64,000 bases of DNA from Acetobacter musti (lineage in GTDB: Bacteria > Pseudomonadota > Alphaproteobacteria > Acetobacterales > Acetobacteraceae): the NCBI RefSeq assembly GCF_011516835.1, contig NZ_WOTB01000020.1, forward strand, positions 17,048 to 81,047, given 5' to 3'. The notes under the pieces are model-generated. The model was not told the origin of the DNA. It made no database searches and saw nothing but the letters and a program-made list of their open reading frames with translations. Positions within the stretch are counted from its first letter, which is position 1, and every line of letters starts with the position of its first letter. A program made the translations under genes and the position numbers. Shown piece after piece: positions 30,759-39,502 of the stretch.

Positions 30759-32235
30759 TTTCGCCGATCAGACGGCTCTTCGCCAGATGCCGTCGGCGAC
30801 GGAGGCCGAGCAGGCGCTCCTCGGCGCAATTCTGACGCAGAACCGGGCCTACGACATGGTTTCCGGCATCGTTTCCGGGGATATGTTCAGTGTCCCGGCG
30901 TATGGCTGGATTTTCGATCTTTGCGGAAAGCGGATCATTTCCGGGCAACTCGCGGATCCGGTTACACTGCGCGGCGATCTGGTCGGGGCGAGCGAACTCG
31001 ATCCGGTGGGCGGCGTGCAGTGCTTTGCCGCTCTGCTCAATGCGACAGTCGGTGTTCTCAATGTGCAGGACTATGCTCTGGCCATACGAGATGCGTGGAC
31101 GAAGCGGAAGATTATCTCCCTCACAGCGGAGGCCAGCGCCGCAGCGTTTAATCCCGCCGGCGAAGAGACGGGCGAGATCCTCCATACGCTCGAGAGCGGA
31201 CTGATCGCCCTCAATGCCGGCAGCGCAGGAAAAACACTGTGGTCGGCGGCAGATGCGTCAGACGCAGCAGTCAGAGACGCGGAGAGGGCGTTCCAGTCCG
31301 ATTTCGGTATCATGGGCGCGAGCGTTGGTTACGATGACCTTGACGACGTTCTGGGAGGCTTGGAACCGGGCACGTTCAATGTGCTTGCCGGAAGGCCGGG
31401 CATGGGAAAGACGGGGCTCGCGCTCGGGATGGCCGTGCGGTCGGCGATCACTTCCGGGAAAACGACTCTCTACTATTCCGGAGAGATGTCGGCGAAGGAC
31501 CTGACGCGGCGGCTGATCTCTGCTTATTCGGGCGTCCCCGCATCAGCCATCAGGCGCGGTGGGTATGTCCGTGCCGCCAGATACGGGGATGGGAAGGAGC
31601 GCGTGAAGCTGTCTCAGGCTGAATGGGACAGAATCATAGAGGCTCAGCGTGCCGTAAAAAGGCTTGCCGTCCAGATCGAACAGAAGGCCGGAATTAATAT
31701 TCCCTATCTGCAATCGACCGCACGACGTATTGCGCGCCAAAAGTCTGGCCTCGGTCTTATTGTGGTGGATTATCTGGACCTGATGCGGTCAGTAAAAAAC
31801 ACGACGCGGCAGTTCGAAATCACGACAGAAATCAGTCAGGGGCTTCTCTACACAGCCAAAAGCCTGAATGTCCCGATGATCGTTTTGCAGCAGCTCAGTC
31901 GTGAAGTGGAAAAGCGCGACGATAAGCGGCCTGTCATGGCTGATCTGAGGAACTCGGGGCAGATTGAGCAGGACGCGGACAGCATCATGTTCGTGTACCG
32001 CGAGGCATACTATCTCGAAAATGAAAAGCCTGTTCGCAAGCCACACGAGTCAGACGGTGATTTTCTCGACCGTGAGCAGGCTCACGAGGACCGCCTTCAG
32101 CAGGTAAAAAATCTGGCCGAGGTTCTCATTCGGAAAAACAGGCACGGTGAGACTGGCGAAGTCAAAATGAGGTTCGACGGGCCGAGAACGTGGTTCCGGG
32201 GAATTTCGGAGGCTGAAAATGCAAAGCCCTGGTGA
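30745..32235 (+). CDS. DnaB-like replicative helicase
   Basis: 496 residues from the ATG at 30745 (a TTG 12 bp earlier also fits). N-terminal DnaB domain (ATEAEQALLGAILTQNRAYD), Walker A LAGRPGMGKT at about 214-223, Walker B IVVDYLDL near 340, and the DnaB pattern QLSREVEKRDDKRPVMADLRNSGQIEQDADSI. Unwinds DNA at the phage fork. Overlaps the initiator by 14 bp; together with the iterons they form a self-contained replication module. Confidence 0.92.
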   Translation: MLQPDFADQTALRQMPSATEAEQALLGAILTQNRAYDMVSGIVSGDMFSVPAYGWIFDLCGKRIISGQLADPVTLRGDLVGASELDPVGGVQCFAALLNATVGVLNVQDYALAIRDAWTKRKIISLTAEASAAAFNPAGEETGEILHTLESGLIALNAGSAGKTLWSAADASDAAVRDAERAFQSDFGIMGASVGYDDLDDVLGGLEPGTFNVLAGRPGMGKTGLALGMAVRSAITSGKTTLYYSGEMSAKDLTRRLISAYSGVPASAIRRGGYVRAARYGDGKERVKLSQAEWDRIIEAQRAVKRLAVQIEQKAGINIPYLQSTARRIARQKSGLGLIVVDYLDLMRSVKNTTRQFEITTEISQGLLYTAKSLNVPMIVLQQLSREVEKRDDKRPVMADLRNSGQIEQDADSIMFVYREAYYLENEKPVRKPHESDGDFLDREQAHEDRLQQVKNLAEVLIRKNRHGETGEVKMRFDGPRTWFRGISEAENAKPW

Positions 32236-32271
32236 CATTGCCCGTACCAATCCAGACCGGAGCATGGTATC

Positions 32272-32508
32272 ATGACGAGCGATCAGACAGCGCCATGCGG
32301 TGGAAAAATCCGCTTCACGAGAAAGCAGGACGCGCAGTTCAGAGCCAGCCGCATGCGCGACAAGGATAAAATCGTCGCGCCATACCGGTGCGCGGAATGT
32401 GGGGGCTGGCATATCGGCGGCACACGCTGGACGCGACGAGGCGTGAAAAGGCCGGTGCGGAGAGTGATTTGTATGGGAGTGGGAGGGTGGGGTGAGCGCG
32501 GCGTCTGA
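32272..32508 (+). CDS. Small zinc-finger-like phage protein
   Basis: 78 residues. PYRCAECGGWHIGG has a CxxC followed by H, a short zinc-binding knuckle common in small phage proteins placed before the packaging genes. N-terminal part basic (KIRFTRKQDAQFRASRMRDKDK). Confidence 0.6.
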   Translation: MTSDQTAPCGGKIRFTRKQDAQFRASRMRDKDKIVAPYRCAECGGWHIGGTRWTRRGVKRPVRRVICMGVGGWGERGV

Positions 32509-32869
32509 GATAATCCTTTTGCGATGTGGCTCTCTTTCGCTCGATGTCGAAACGCGTGAGCTGTCAGGGCCACGTGGAGCAATCAGGCTTGATCCTCTGA
32601 ACTTTGCCATGATGGAGCGCCTGATGCGGCGACCGGGCGTGATCGTGGAGGATACGGCAATGGTCTCGGCGTTGTGGCCTGAGCCTGACGATGAGCCGGA
32701 CGATCCGGACAATACGCTCAGGCACAAGGCGTCCGTGCTGCGCGGAACGATCTGCGTTCTCGGATGTGCCGGGCGCAATAAGGTTTCGATCAGCCGCGAG
32801 CGCGGTGTTGGATTTTTTATCGAGGTGCGGTCTGGTGGGCGTGCCGTTGATGATGATGGGGGTATGTGA
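32492..32869 (+). CDS. OmpR/PhoB-type winged helix protein without receiver domain
   Basis: 125 residues, GTG start after GGGAGGG. The chain matches a trans_reg_C winged helix: GSLSLDVETRELSGPRGAIRLDPLNFAMMERLMRRPG, VSALWPEPDDEPDDPDNTLRHKASVLRG, KVSISRERGVGFFIE. No phosphoreceiver precedes it. Sitting between replication and packaging, it is well placed to regulate late genes. Confidence 0.68.
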   Translation: MSAASEIILLRCGSLSLDVETRELSGPRGAIRLDPLNFAMMERLMRRPGVIVEDTAMVSALWPEPDDEPDDPDNTLRHKASVLRGTICVLGCAGRNKVSISRERGVGFFIEVRSGGRAVDDDGGM

Positions 32870-33303
32870 TGGCGCCTAAGCATCGCCTTTACACGCCAGA
32901 GATCGCCGAAGAAATACTTGAGCGTCTGGAAGATGGAGAAGGTCTTGCGACGATTTGCAGGCTGGAAGGAATGCCGTCTGAAGGCGCTGTAAGGTATTGG
33001 GCTCAGACTGATCATGATGGCTTTGCGGCGAGATACGCGCAGGCGCGCGCGCGAGGCCTCGAAAAGCATTCGGATGAGATTATAGCCATCGCTGACACGG
33101 CGAGAGATACGGATAGCGCATCTGCAGCACGCGTTCGGATCGATGCACGAAAATGGATTCTCTCCAAACTGATGCCCAAGCAATACGGAGACCGCGTTGC
33201 GCTTGATCACAGCGGCGAGATCGCCATGGCTGAAATCCCGGATGACAAGCTGGATTCCCGCGTGAAGGCTCTGATCGGGCAGGCTGGTGGCTCTGAATCT
33301 TGA
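32869..33303 (+). CDS. Terminase small subunit
   Basis: 144 residues from the ATG at 32869 (GTG one codon earlier overlaps the preceding stop). Helix-turn-helix N-terminus (YTPEIAEEILERLEDGEGLATICRLEG, PSEGAVRYW) and the typical helical middle ARYAQARARGLEKHSDEIIAIAD...RIDARKWILSKLMPKQYGD. Binds the pac/cos region and the large subunit. Overlaps the large subunit by 17 bp. Confidence 0.85.
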   Translation: MAPKHRLYTPEIAEEILERLEDGEGLATICRLEGMPSEGAVRYWAQTDHDGFAARYAQARARGLEKHSDEIIAIADTARDTDSASAARVRIDARKWILSKLMPKQYGDRVALDHSGEIAMAEIPDDKLDSRVKALIGQAGGSES

Positions 33304-34033
33304 CCTCCTCTCGCCAGCAGAGAAGCGCGAACTCATTGCGCTGCTTGAAGAGAAAGAATACCGCCGCAGCCGTCGCAAGCTGTTTACGTATTATCCGGAC
33401 TCGGGGCCGCTCCGGCGTGAACTCTATCCAAAGCACCTCGCATTTTTCAGGGCCGGCCGGGATCACCGCGAGAGGCTGATGCTGGCGGCAAACCGCGTCG
33501 GCAAGACCGAGGGGATGGGAGGCTATGAAACGGCGCTCCATCTGACTGGCCGGTATCCGCGCTGGTGGGATGGCAGGCGCTTCGACAAGCCGATACGTGC
33601 GTGGGCGGCCGGCAAGACGAACGAGACATCACGCGATATCATTCAGAGCAAGCTGTTCGGCAGGGTAAAACGTATCGGACAGAGCAAGACGCTTGACGGA
33701 ACCGGGCTCGTTCCGGGAGACGATATCGGAGCCATCACATGGAAGCAGGGCGTGGCCGATCTGGCCGATACCATACAGGTTCGTCATCAGTCCGGCGGAT
33801 GGTCTGTGCTCGGAATGAAGGCCTATCAGCAGGGGCGTGGATCGTTTGAGGGGACGGAGCAGGATCTCGTATGGCTCGATGAGGAACCGCCGCTGGACGT
33901 TTACACCGAAGCTCTGATCCGGACGATGACGACGAACGGCATGGTGATCCTGACCTTTACGCCACTCGAAGGAATGTCCGACGTGGTAATGTCGTTTCTT
34001 GAGGATGGAAAAATGCCGGAGAGCGATGAGTGA
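33287..34033 (+). CDS. Terminase large subunit, ATPase part
   Basis: 248 residues, GTG start. Walker A AANRVGKT at 67-74, Walker B LVWLDEE at 194-200, and the coupling segment ILTFTPLEGMS near 225. It stops with TGA at 34031-34033, exactly where family members continue into the nuclease domain; the nuclease is in the next reading frame, overlapping as GTGA. The motor domain is complete. Confidence 0.85.
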   Translation: MALNLDLLSPAEKRELIALLEEKEYRRSRRKLFTYYPDSGPLRRELYPKHLAFFRAGRDHRERLMLAANRVGKTEGMGGYETALHLTGRYPRWWDGRRFDKPIRAWAAGKTNETSRDIIQSKLFGRVKRIGQSKTLDGTGLVPGDDIGAITWKQGVADLADTIQVRHQSGGWSVLGMKAYQQGRGSFEGTEQDLVWLDEEPPLDVYTEALIRTMTTNGMVILTFTPLEGMSDVVMSFLEDGKMPESDE

Positions 34034-34767
34034 GCCGCTGGGTCGGGACATGCACGTGGGACGATGTGCCCCATCTGTCCGCGCAGCAGAAGGCGGATCT
34101 GTTGCGTGATCTGCCTCCATACCAGCGCGACGCCCGCTCCAAGGGAGTTCCGCAGCTTGGCTCCGGTGCGATCTATCCCGTGGCAGAATCAGACATCGTG
34201 TGTGAGCCGTTCGATCTCCCCGCATACTGGCCGCGTGGCTATGCGCTCGATGTTGGCTGGAACCGGACGGCGGCGATATTCGGAGCGCACGACCGGGACA
34301 GCGACATTCTGTATCTCTACTCCGAGCACTACCGCGGGCAGGCTGAGCCGGCCGTGCACGCCGAAGCAATCCGTGCGCGTGGTTCGTGGATGCGTGGCAC
34401 AATCGATCCGGCATCGCGCGGACGTGGTCAGCGAGACGGCCAGCAGCTTTTCCAGAACTATATCGACCTCGGGCTGACCCTCGTCCCCGCACAGAACGGC
34501 GTCGAAGCCGGGATCATGGATGTGCTGGATCGTATGTCGTCCGGGCGCCTGAAGGTGTTCAAAACGCTCCAGTCATGGCTCGGTGAGTATCGGCTGTATC
34601 GCCGCGACGAGAAGGGCAAGATCGTGAAGAAGAACGATCATCTTATGGATGCAACACGTTACATGTGCGTAATGTTGCCGCAGGTTGAGAGTGTCATGCC
34701 GAATTATCTTGAGCGCATGGGCCTGAAGCCATCCGTTCAGACGACATATGATCCGTGGCAGGCATAG
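34030..34767 (+). CDS. Terminase large subunit, nuclease part
   Basis: 245 residues, GTG start overlapping the previous stop. It begins RWVGTCTWDDVPHL, which in one-piece relatives directly continues the ATPase part. RNase H-like nuclease with acidic residues D74 (ALDVGWNRT), D126 (TIDPASRG) and D207 (NDHLMDATRYM), and the QNGVEAGIMDVL segment. Both halves look functional, so split or frameshifted rather than decayed. Confidence 0.85.
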   Translation: MSRWVGTCTWDDVPHLSAQQKADLLRDLPPYQRDARSKGVPQLGSGAIYPVAESDIVCEPFDLPAYWPRGYALDVGWNRTAAIFGAHDRDSDILYLYSEHYRGQAEPAVHAEAIRARGSWMRGTIDPASRGRGQRDGQQLFQNYIDLGLTLVPAQNGVEAGIMDVLDRMSSGRLKVFKTLQSWLGEYRLYRRDEKGKIVKKNDHLMDATRYMCVMLPQVESVMPNYLERMGLKPSVQTTYDPWQA

Positions 34768-34769
34768 CC

Positions 34770-34782
34770 CGGTACTAACAAA
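34770..34782 (+). promoter_or_regulatory. Late-region motif CGGTACTAACAAA, copy 1
   Basis: Exact 13-bp motif, 20 nt before the ATG at 34803 and just after the terminase stop. It begins the head gene block. Copy 3 (54746) shares a longer stretch beyond the core (AACC-x-GC-xx-CACCCG). Confidence 0.65.
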
Positions 34783-34802
34783 CCCGCGCCACCCGCTGGC
34801 GT

Positions 34803-35009
34803 ATGGGCCTCTTTTCCTCACCTAAACTGACCGCACCCACGCCGACGCCCGCTCCCGGCCAGTCCGTGAACGAAAGCGGCGCGCAGCAGGCGGCTTCGAC
34901 TGTCAATGCGGCAAAGCTCGCTGGCGGCTTCGGCAGCACCTTGCTGACCAGTTCGCAGGGTCTGACGCAGACGGCGACGAACGCACCCAAGACATTGCTT
35001 GGCGCCTGA
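34803..35009 (+). CDS. Small phage head-region protein
   Basis: 68 residues. MGLFSSPKLTAPTPTPAPGQ, then AQQAASTVNAAKLAGGFGSTLL and a KTLLGA end: a Pro/Ala-rich small protein of the kind found just before the portal gene of podoviruses (G-R-x-S-T-x-L and K-T-L-L-G pattern). Role unknown. Confidence 0.7.
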   Translation: MGLFSSPKLTAPTPTPAPGQSVNESGAQQAASTVNAAKLAGGFGSTLLTSSQGLTQTATNAPKTLLGA

Positions 35010-35010
35010 C

Positions 35011-36750
35011 GTGGCGAAAGCGCCAAAGCAATCACAGACTCCAGACCAGAAAAAGCCGTCACAGGACGCGATAGACGCACTGCGCGATGAGGCCGACCGT
35101 CGGCTTGTCCTGATGCGCAATACCCGCAACACGTGGCGGGAGACATGGCGTGACATCACGCATTTCATTATGCCGACGCGAGGCAGGTATTTTAACGTCC
35201 CGAACCAGAGCAGCCGTGGCCGCGTCAAAGGCCCGCAGATCGTGGACCGGACCGGCACCATCGCGGTCGGTAATCTCGCTGCGTTTCTGATGGCCGGCAT
35301 CACCAGTCCGGCGCGCGACTGGTTCAGGCTGGCGACATCGAACGACAGGCTGAATGACGATCCGCAGATCAAGCTGTGGCTGGCTGAGTGTCAGTCCAGG
35401 CTGATGCGCGTTTTCGCGACCGGCAATTTCTACAACGCCATGGCGCAGCTTTACGAGGAAATCGCCGGCTTCGGGACTGGTGCGACGATCATCCTTCAGG
35501 ATTACGAAGATGTGGTCCGGTTCTATCCGCTGACGGCCGGCGAATATTATCTGGCGCAGAATGCGCGCGGTGAAGTCGACACACTGTTCCGTGAATATGT
35601 GCAGACCGTTGACCAGCTCGTGCGACGGTTCGGATATGACAACTGCTCGCCCACCATCCAGTCGCTGTGGGACAGCCGCAATCTGACGATGGAAGTGCCG
35701 GTCGTTCACGCGATCATGCCGAATTCGTCGCGGGTGCATGGCGCGTTCGGATGGCGCGGGATGCCATACACCGGCGTTTATTACGAATACGGCAACGAGA
35801 CCGTGAAGGCGCTGAAGGTCGAAGGCTACAGCAGCAAGCCTTTCATCGCGCCTCGCTGGGGCGCCATCAGCAACGATGTTTACGGACACGGACCGGCCGA
35901 AGATGCGCTGCCGGATGTGAAATCGTTGCAGGTCGCGCAGCTCCGTCTCGCTGAAGCGGTCGACAAGTTCGTGCGGCCGCCGATGATGGCCGATGCCTCG
36001 ATGCAGAGCGGTCTGGTCAGCCTTGTCCCGTCCGGCCTGAATTTCATCCCCGGACTGAACCAGATTGGCAACGGCGGTGGATTGCGGCCGGTCTATCAGA
36101 CGACGCCGCAGCTTCAGCCGTTGCAGGAGCGTGTCGCGGCTTTTCAGCAGCAGATTCAGAAAACGCTGAAGAACGATCTGATCCTGATGGTCTCGCAGGA
36201 CATGGAAGGCGTGCAACCCCGGACTGCGGCGGAAATTAATGTCCGGCAGCAGGAGAAGCTCCTTGCGCTCGGGCCGGTTCTGGAGCGTTTCCACAATGAG
36301 GCGCTTGATCCGATCATTCAGACGACAATGGATATTATGGAGCGCGGTGGTCTGCTCCCGAAACGACCGGCCAGCCTTGGCCTGTCGAATGTGAAGATCA
36401 GCTACGTCTCCGTCCTCGCCCAGGCGCAGCGTGCAACGATGACAACGGGCATTGAGCAGTTCACCCGGTTTGTCGGCAGCATTGCCGGCGAGCAACCTGA
36501 CGTCATGGACAATATCGATCTCGATGCGGCGACCGATATTTACGGGGATCTTCTGAACATTGACCAGCGTATCATGCGCGATCCGCAGGAAGTCGCCCGT
36601 AAGCGGCAGGACCGTGCGTATCAGCAGCAGCAGCAGCAGGCGGCGGAGAACGCAATGAATCTCGCTCAGGGAGCCCGAAATCTGTCGCAGACCGATGTTG
36701 GGGGTGGCGAGAACGCACTGAGCGCCATCGTGAGCGGTCTCGGCCAGTGA
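35011..36750 (+). CDS. Portal (head-tail connector) protein
   Basis: 579 residues, GTG start one base after the previous stop. Typical of T7/BPP-1-like podovirus connectors: ADRRLVLMRNTRNTWRETWRDITHFIMP, then DRTGTIAVGNLAAFLMAGITSPARDWF, YGHGPAEDALPDVKSLQ, and RTAAEINVRQQEKL near the end, followed by a Gln-rich tail. Forms the dodecameric DNA gate of the capsid. Confidence 0.92.
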   Translation: MAKAPKQSQTPDQKKPSQDAIDALRDEADRRLVLMRNTRNTWRETWRDITHFIMPTRGRYFNVPNQSSRGRVKGPQIVDRTGTIAVGNLAAFLMAGITSPARDWFRLATSNDRLNDDPQIKLWLAECQSRLMRVFATGNFYNAMAQLYEEIAGFGTGATIILQDYEDVVRFYPLTAGEYYLAQNARGEVDTLFREYVQTVDQLVRRFGYDNCSPTIQSLWDSRNLTMEVPVVHAIMPNSSRVHGAFGWRGMPYTGVYYEYGNETVKALKVEGYSSKPFIAPRWGAISNDVYGHGPAEDALPDVKSLQVAQLRLAEAVDKFVRPPMMADASMQSGLVSLVPSGLNFIPGLNQIGNGGGLRPVYQTTPQLQPLQERVAAFQQQIQKTLKNDLILMVSQDMEGVQPRTAAEINVRQQEKLLALGPVLERFHNEALDPIIQTTMDIMERGGLLPKRPASLGLSNVKISYVSVLAQAQRATMTTGIEQFTRFVGSIAGEQPDVMDNIDLDAATDIYGDLLNIDQRIMRDPQEVARKRQDRAYQQQQQQAAENAMNLAQGARNLSQTDVGGGENALSAIVSGLGQ

Positions 36751-37055
36751 CATACGATCCGAACGACGTTGCTCAGGTCGAAGAAAAACGCAGCCGGCGC
36801 AAAGCTAAAGCCACCGGTCCGCAACGCGATCTTCTGTGGGTGTGCTCCGATCCTCGCGGACGCCGCGTGCTGGCTCGCATCCTTCAGGGCACAGGGCCTC
36901 TGGCAGCGTCATTCATTCCCGGCGATGCACTCGGCACGGCATATCGTGAAGGTCAGCGAAGTGTCGGTATTGAATTGCACTCGGTACTAACAAACGCAGG
37001 CGAAGGCCTCGCAGGTTCGATACTTGCGGAGCGCCTTACGGGTGACGACGACTGA
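36747..37055 (+). CDS. Bbp19-like phage protein
   Basis: 102 residues, GTG start overlapping the portal stop (GTGA). LLWVCSDPRGRRVLARILQGTGPLAASFIP, then TAYREGQRSVGIELHSVL fits the short proteins that follow the portal gene in Bordetella BPP-1-like phages. Structural or assembly role presumed. Confidence 0.65.
   Translation: MTYDPNDVAQVEEKRSRRKAKATGPQRDLLWVCSDPRGRRVLARILQGTGPLAASFIPGDALGTAYREGQRSVGIELHSVLTNAGEGLAGSILAERLTGDDD
36982..36994 (+). promoter_or_regulatory. Late-region motif CGGTACTAACAAA, copy 2
   Basis: Lies inside the end of the Bbp19-like gene, 47 nt before the GTG start of the scaffold gene. Confidence 0.62.
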
Positions 37056-37698
37056 AGCCACAGATGCCGGAACAACGCTCGCGACAGACGCGCCTGCTGG
37101 CGGTGAAGCTGTAACGCAGCCTGCTGGTCAGGGCGCTGGAGAGGGCGGTCAGGCCGCAAACGCTGAAGGCACGACTTCGACAGAGCAGTCCGAAGCGCCG
37201 CCTGAAAAACCCGTCGTTCCTGAAAAATATGAGTTCAAGGCTCCGGACGGTTTCACAGCCGACCCCGAAACGCTCGGCAGCTATGAAGGTCTCGCGAAAG
37301 AAGCAGGCCTGACTCAGAAGCAGTTCGAGAAAGTCACCGACTTCGGCCTGAAGTATTTTCAGGATCAGCTCGGAAAGCAGGCTGAGGCACAGAGCGCCCG
37401 CGTTGTCGGATGGCAGAACGAATCTCTGGCCGACCGCGATCTCTCCGATGGCAAGAAGCTCCTGCCGGACGTGATGCAGAACACATCGCGCGTTCTCGAC
37501 AATTTCGGCGGCGACGATCTCCGAAAAGCGCTGGTGGATACAGGAGCGGGCAATCATCCCGCCGTGATCCGCGCACTCAACCTCATCGGTAAAGCCATGG
37601 GCGCCGCTGACGCGCCTGACTTCGGAAAACCCGCAGCGCAGTCTCGCGGGAACAGTTTCGAGGATGTGGCCAACCGTCTCTACGGCAAAGGATCGTAA
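37042..37698 (+). CDS. Capsid scaffold-like protein
   Basis: 218 residues from the GTG at 37042. Disordered acidic N-terminus (about 1-65), then FKAPDGFTADPETLGSYEGLAKEAGLTQKQFEKVTDFGLKYF and helical C-terminal parts. Placement between portal and capsid, and composition, match scaffold proteins that guide capsid assembly in BPP-1-like phages. No protease motif seen. Confidence 0.75.
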   Translation: MTTTEATDAGTTLATDAPAGGEAVTQPAGQGAGEGGQAANAEGTTSTEQSEAPPEKPVVPEKYEFKAPDGFTADPETLGSYEGLAKEAGLTQKQFEKVTDFGLKYFQDQLGKQAEAQSARVVGWQNESLADRDLSDGKKLLPDVMQNTSRVLDNFGGDDLRKALVDTGAGNHPAVIRALNLIGKAMGAADAPDFGKPAAQSRGNSFEDVANRLYGKGS

Positions 37699-37701
37699 AG
37701 C

Positions 37702-38754
37702 GTGGCTCTACTCTCATCCACCTGTCTCACGCTGGCGGATTGGGCCAGCCGGCGCGGTCCTGACGGGGGCATTGACGATATCGTCAATCTGCTTTCGCAG
37801 ACGAACGAAATCCTTCTGGATATGCTCTGGAAGGAAGGCAATCTGCCAACTGGCAATAAAACCACGGTGCGGCGCGGCCTGCCTGCCGCCACGTGGCGCA
37901 TGCTCTACGGTGGCGTGCCGCGCTCCAAGAGCACGACCGCGCAGATCACCGACACATGCGGCATGCTGGAAGCATATGCCCTGGTCGATAAGGATCTGGC
38001 CCGCCTTGAAGGCGACAGTGCCGCATACCGTCTGTCCGAGGACATGGCCTTCATTGAGGGCATGAATCAGCAGATGGCCCGGACGCTGTTCTACGGCAAT
38101 GAGCAGGCCGATCTCGGTGCCTTCACCGGCCTTGCGCCGCGCTATAACACGCTCCAGACCGCAAAGGCGGCATCGGCCGTCAACGTTATGAATGGCGGCG
38201 GAACGGGCAGCACGAACACATCGATCTGGCTGTGCTGCTGGGGTCCGACCAACGGCTTCGGCATTTTCCCGAAAGGATCGGCTGCCGGACTTCAGGTCAA
38301 CGACGTGACCACGGATGCTCCGGTTCTCGACGAGAATGGCAATCCGTTCCAGGCGCTTCAGACCCATTACAAATGGGATTGTGGCCTGACAGTTCGTGAC
38401 TGGCGATACTTCGGACGCATCGCAAACATCGATGTGTCGACCCTGACCGGGACCAGTGCGCCGAACCTGATCGCGCTGATGACGGCTCTGACATACAAGA
38501 TGCCGACAATGCCGCGCACAGCCACGAACATTCAGACCGCGACCATGGCGAATGGCGGTGCTCCGCTTTCGTTTGGGAAGCCGGCGTTCTACGTCAACCG
38601 CACCATTGCGACGGCCCTCTCCCTTCAGGCGATGAACAAGACGAACGTCCTGCTTTCGCTTCAGGAATGGGATGGCATGCCGACCCTCATGTTCCGTGGC
38701 ATTCCGATCCGCGTCTGTGATGCGATCATGAATACCGAAGCGGCTGTCGTCTAA
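37702..38754 (+). CDS. Major capsid protein
   Basis: 350 residues, GTG start. It resembles BPP-1-like (HK97-fold) capsid proteins: opening LADWASRRGPDGGIDDIVNLLSQTNEILLDM, then GLPAATWRMLYGGVPRSKSTT and NQQMARTLFYGN, ending PTLMFRGIPIRVCDAI. Directly after the scaffold gene and before a cement-like gene. Confidence 0.9.
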   Translation: MALLSSTCLTLADWASRRGPDGGIDDIVNLLSQTNEILLDMLWKEGNLPTGNKTTVRRGLPAATWRMLYGGVPRSKSTTAQITDTCGMLEAYALVDKDLARLEGDSAAYRLSEDMAFIEGMNQQMARTLFYGNEQADLGAFTGLAPRYNTLQTAKAASAVNVMNGGGTGSTNTSIWLCCWGPTNGFGIFPKGSAAGLQVNDVTTDAPVLDENGNPFQALQTHYKWDCGLTVRDWRYFGRIANIDVSTLTGTSAPNLIALMTALTYKMPTMPRTATNIQTATMANGGAPLSFGKPAFYVNRTIATALSLQAMNKTNVLLSLQEWDGMPTLMFRGIPIRVCDAIMNTEAAVV

Positions 38755-38765
38755 GGAGAAATGCC

Positions 38766-39209
38766 GTGATTGTTGATAGCACCCTCATTTTCTCCTCTGC
38801 GCAGGATCTGACGACTGCCGCTGCCGGCGGCGCTGTCGTGTCCACCAACAGCTTCGACTTTTCGCAGAATGTCGATTTCGGGCCGACCGAAGGCATCAAG
38901 GTATTCGTGGAATGCCCGTCGCTGCCGACATCAGCTACAGCCGGCGCGACGATTGCCGTGGCTGTTCAGGTCTCGCAGGACGATGCGACGTGGGAAACGC
39001 TGGAAGCATTCCCGGCCGTTCCCATTGCCGATCTGACGACCGAGCAGCCGTTTCTGGTCCGGGCGAAGGTCGCGTTCTCGACTGAGCTTTATCGCTACAT
39101 GCAGCTTACATACACGCCTTCCGCTGTGCTGACCTCCGGCACGGTGACGGCGGGTATCGCGCTCGATGTTCCGGCGCGCACTGCCTATCCGCGCAACTAC
39201 GTGGCCTGA
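38766..39209 (+). CDS. Bbp16-like capsid cement protein
   Basis: 147 residues, GTG start. STLIFSSAQDLTTAAAGGAVVSTNSFDF followed by beta strands (TIAVAVQVSQDDATWETLEAFPAV) matches the Bbp16 capsid cement family, which decorates and steadies the BPP-1 capsid. Follows the capsid gene by 11 bp. Confidence 0.75.
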   Translation: MIVDSTLIFSSAQDLTTAAAGGAVVSTNSFDFSQNVDFGPTEGIKVFVECPSLPTSATAGATIAVAVQVSQDDATWETLEAFPAVPIADLTTEQPFLVRAKVAFSTELYRYMQLTYTPSAVLTSGTVTAGIALDVPARTAYPRNYVA

Positions 39210-39214
39210 CGGCA

Positions 39215-39487
39215 ATGCCGAAATACAAAGTCACGGAGCCGAGTTTCATTCATGGGCGCCTGATCGAAGCGGGAACCGTCATCACCTTCGATGGCGTTCC
39301 GGGCTTCAATCTTGAGCCAATGGATGCAGCGGCGAAGAAGGCCAAAGAGGACGCCGGCAAGGCTGCCTCGGTCGATGTCAACACGCCGGATTATGTCCAC
39401 CAGATGGTGAAATCTGTTGACAATCCGAAGCAGATTTTCAGCGACGAAAAAACAGAAAGCGGCGACGACAGCAGCGCCGATCACTAA
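39215..39487 (+). CDS. Small head-region protein
   Basis: 90 residues. The first half is a small beta unit (KYKVTEPSFIHGRLIEAGTVITFDG), the end acidic and disordered. This type of small protein is common between capsid and tail genes; exact role unknown. Confidence 0.65.
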   Translation: MPKYKVTEPSFIHGRLIEAGTVITFDGVPGFNLEPMDAAAKKAKEDAGKAASVDVNTPDYVHQMVKSVDNPKQIFSDEKTESGDDSSADH

Positions 39488-39502
39488 AGAGCGGGGCGGT
39501 GC

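Noticed and set aside
32050..33378. 442-codon minus-strand frame crossing helicase, zinc-finger, winged helix and terminase small subunit genes
   Set aside because: Covers four supported genes; composition is that of a shadow frame.
35059..36753. 564-codon frame opposite the portal gene
   Set aside because: The portal frame is a clear family match and the opposite frame has no recognisable motif or ribosome site.
36982..36994. TACTAAC within the repeated motif as an intron branch point
   Set aside because: No intron structure, splice ends or reverse transcriptase near any copy; the match to the yeast branch sequence is coincidence.
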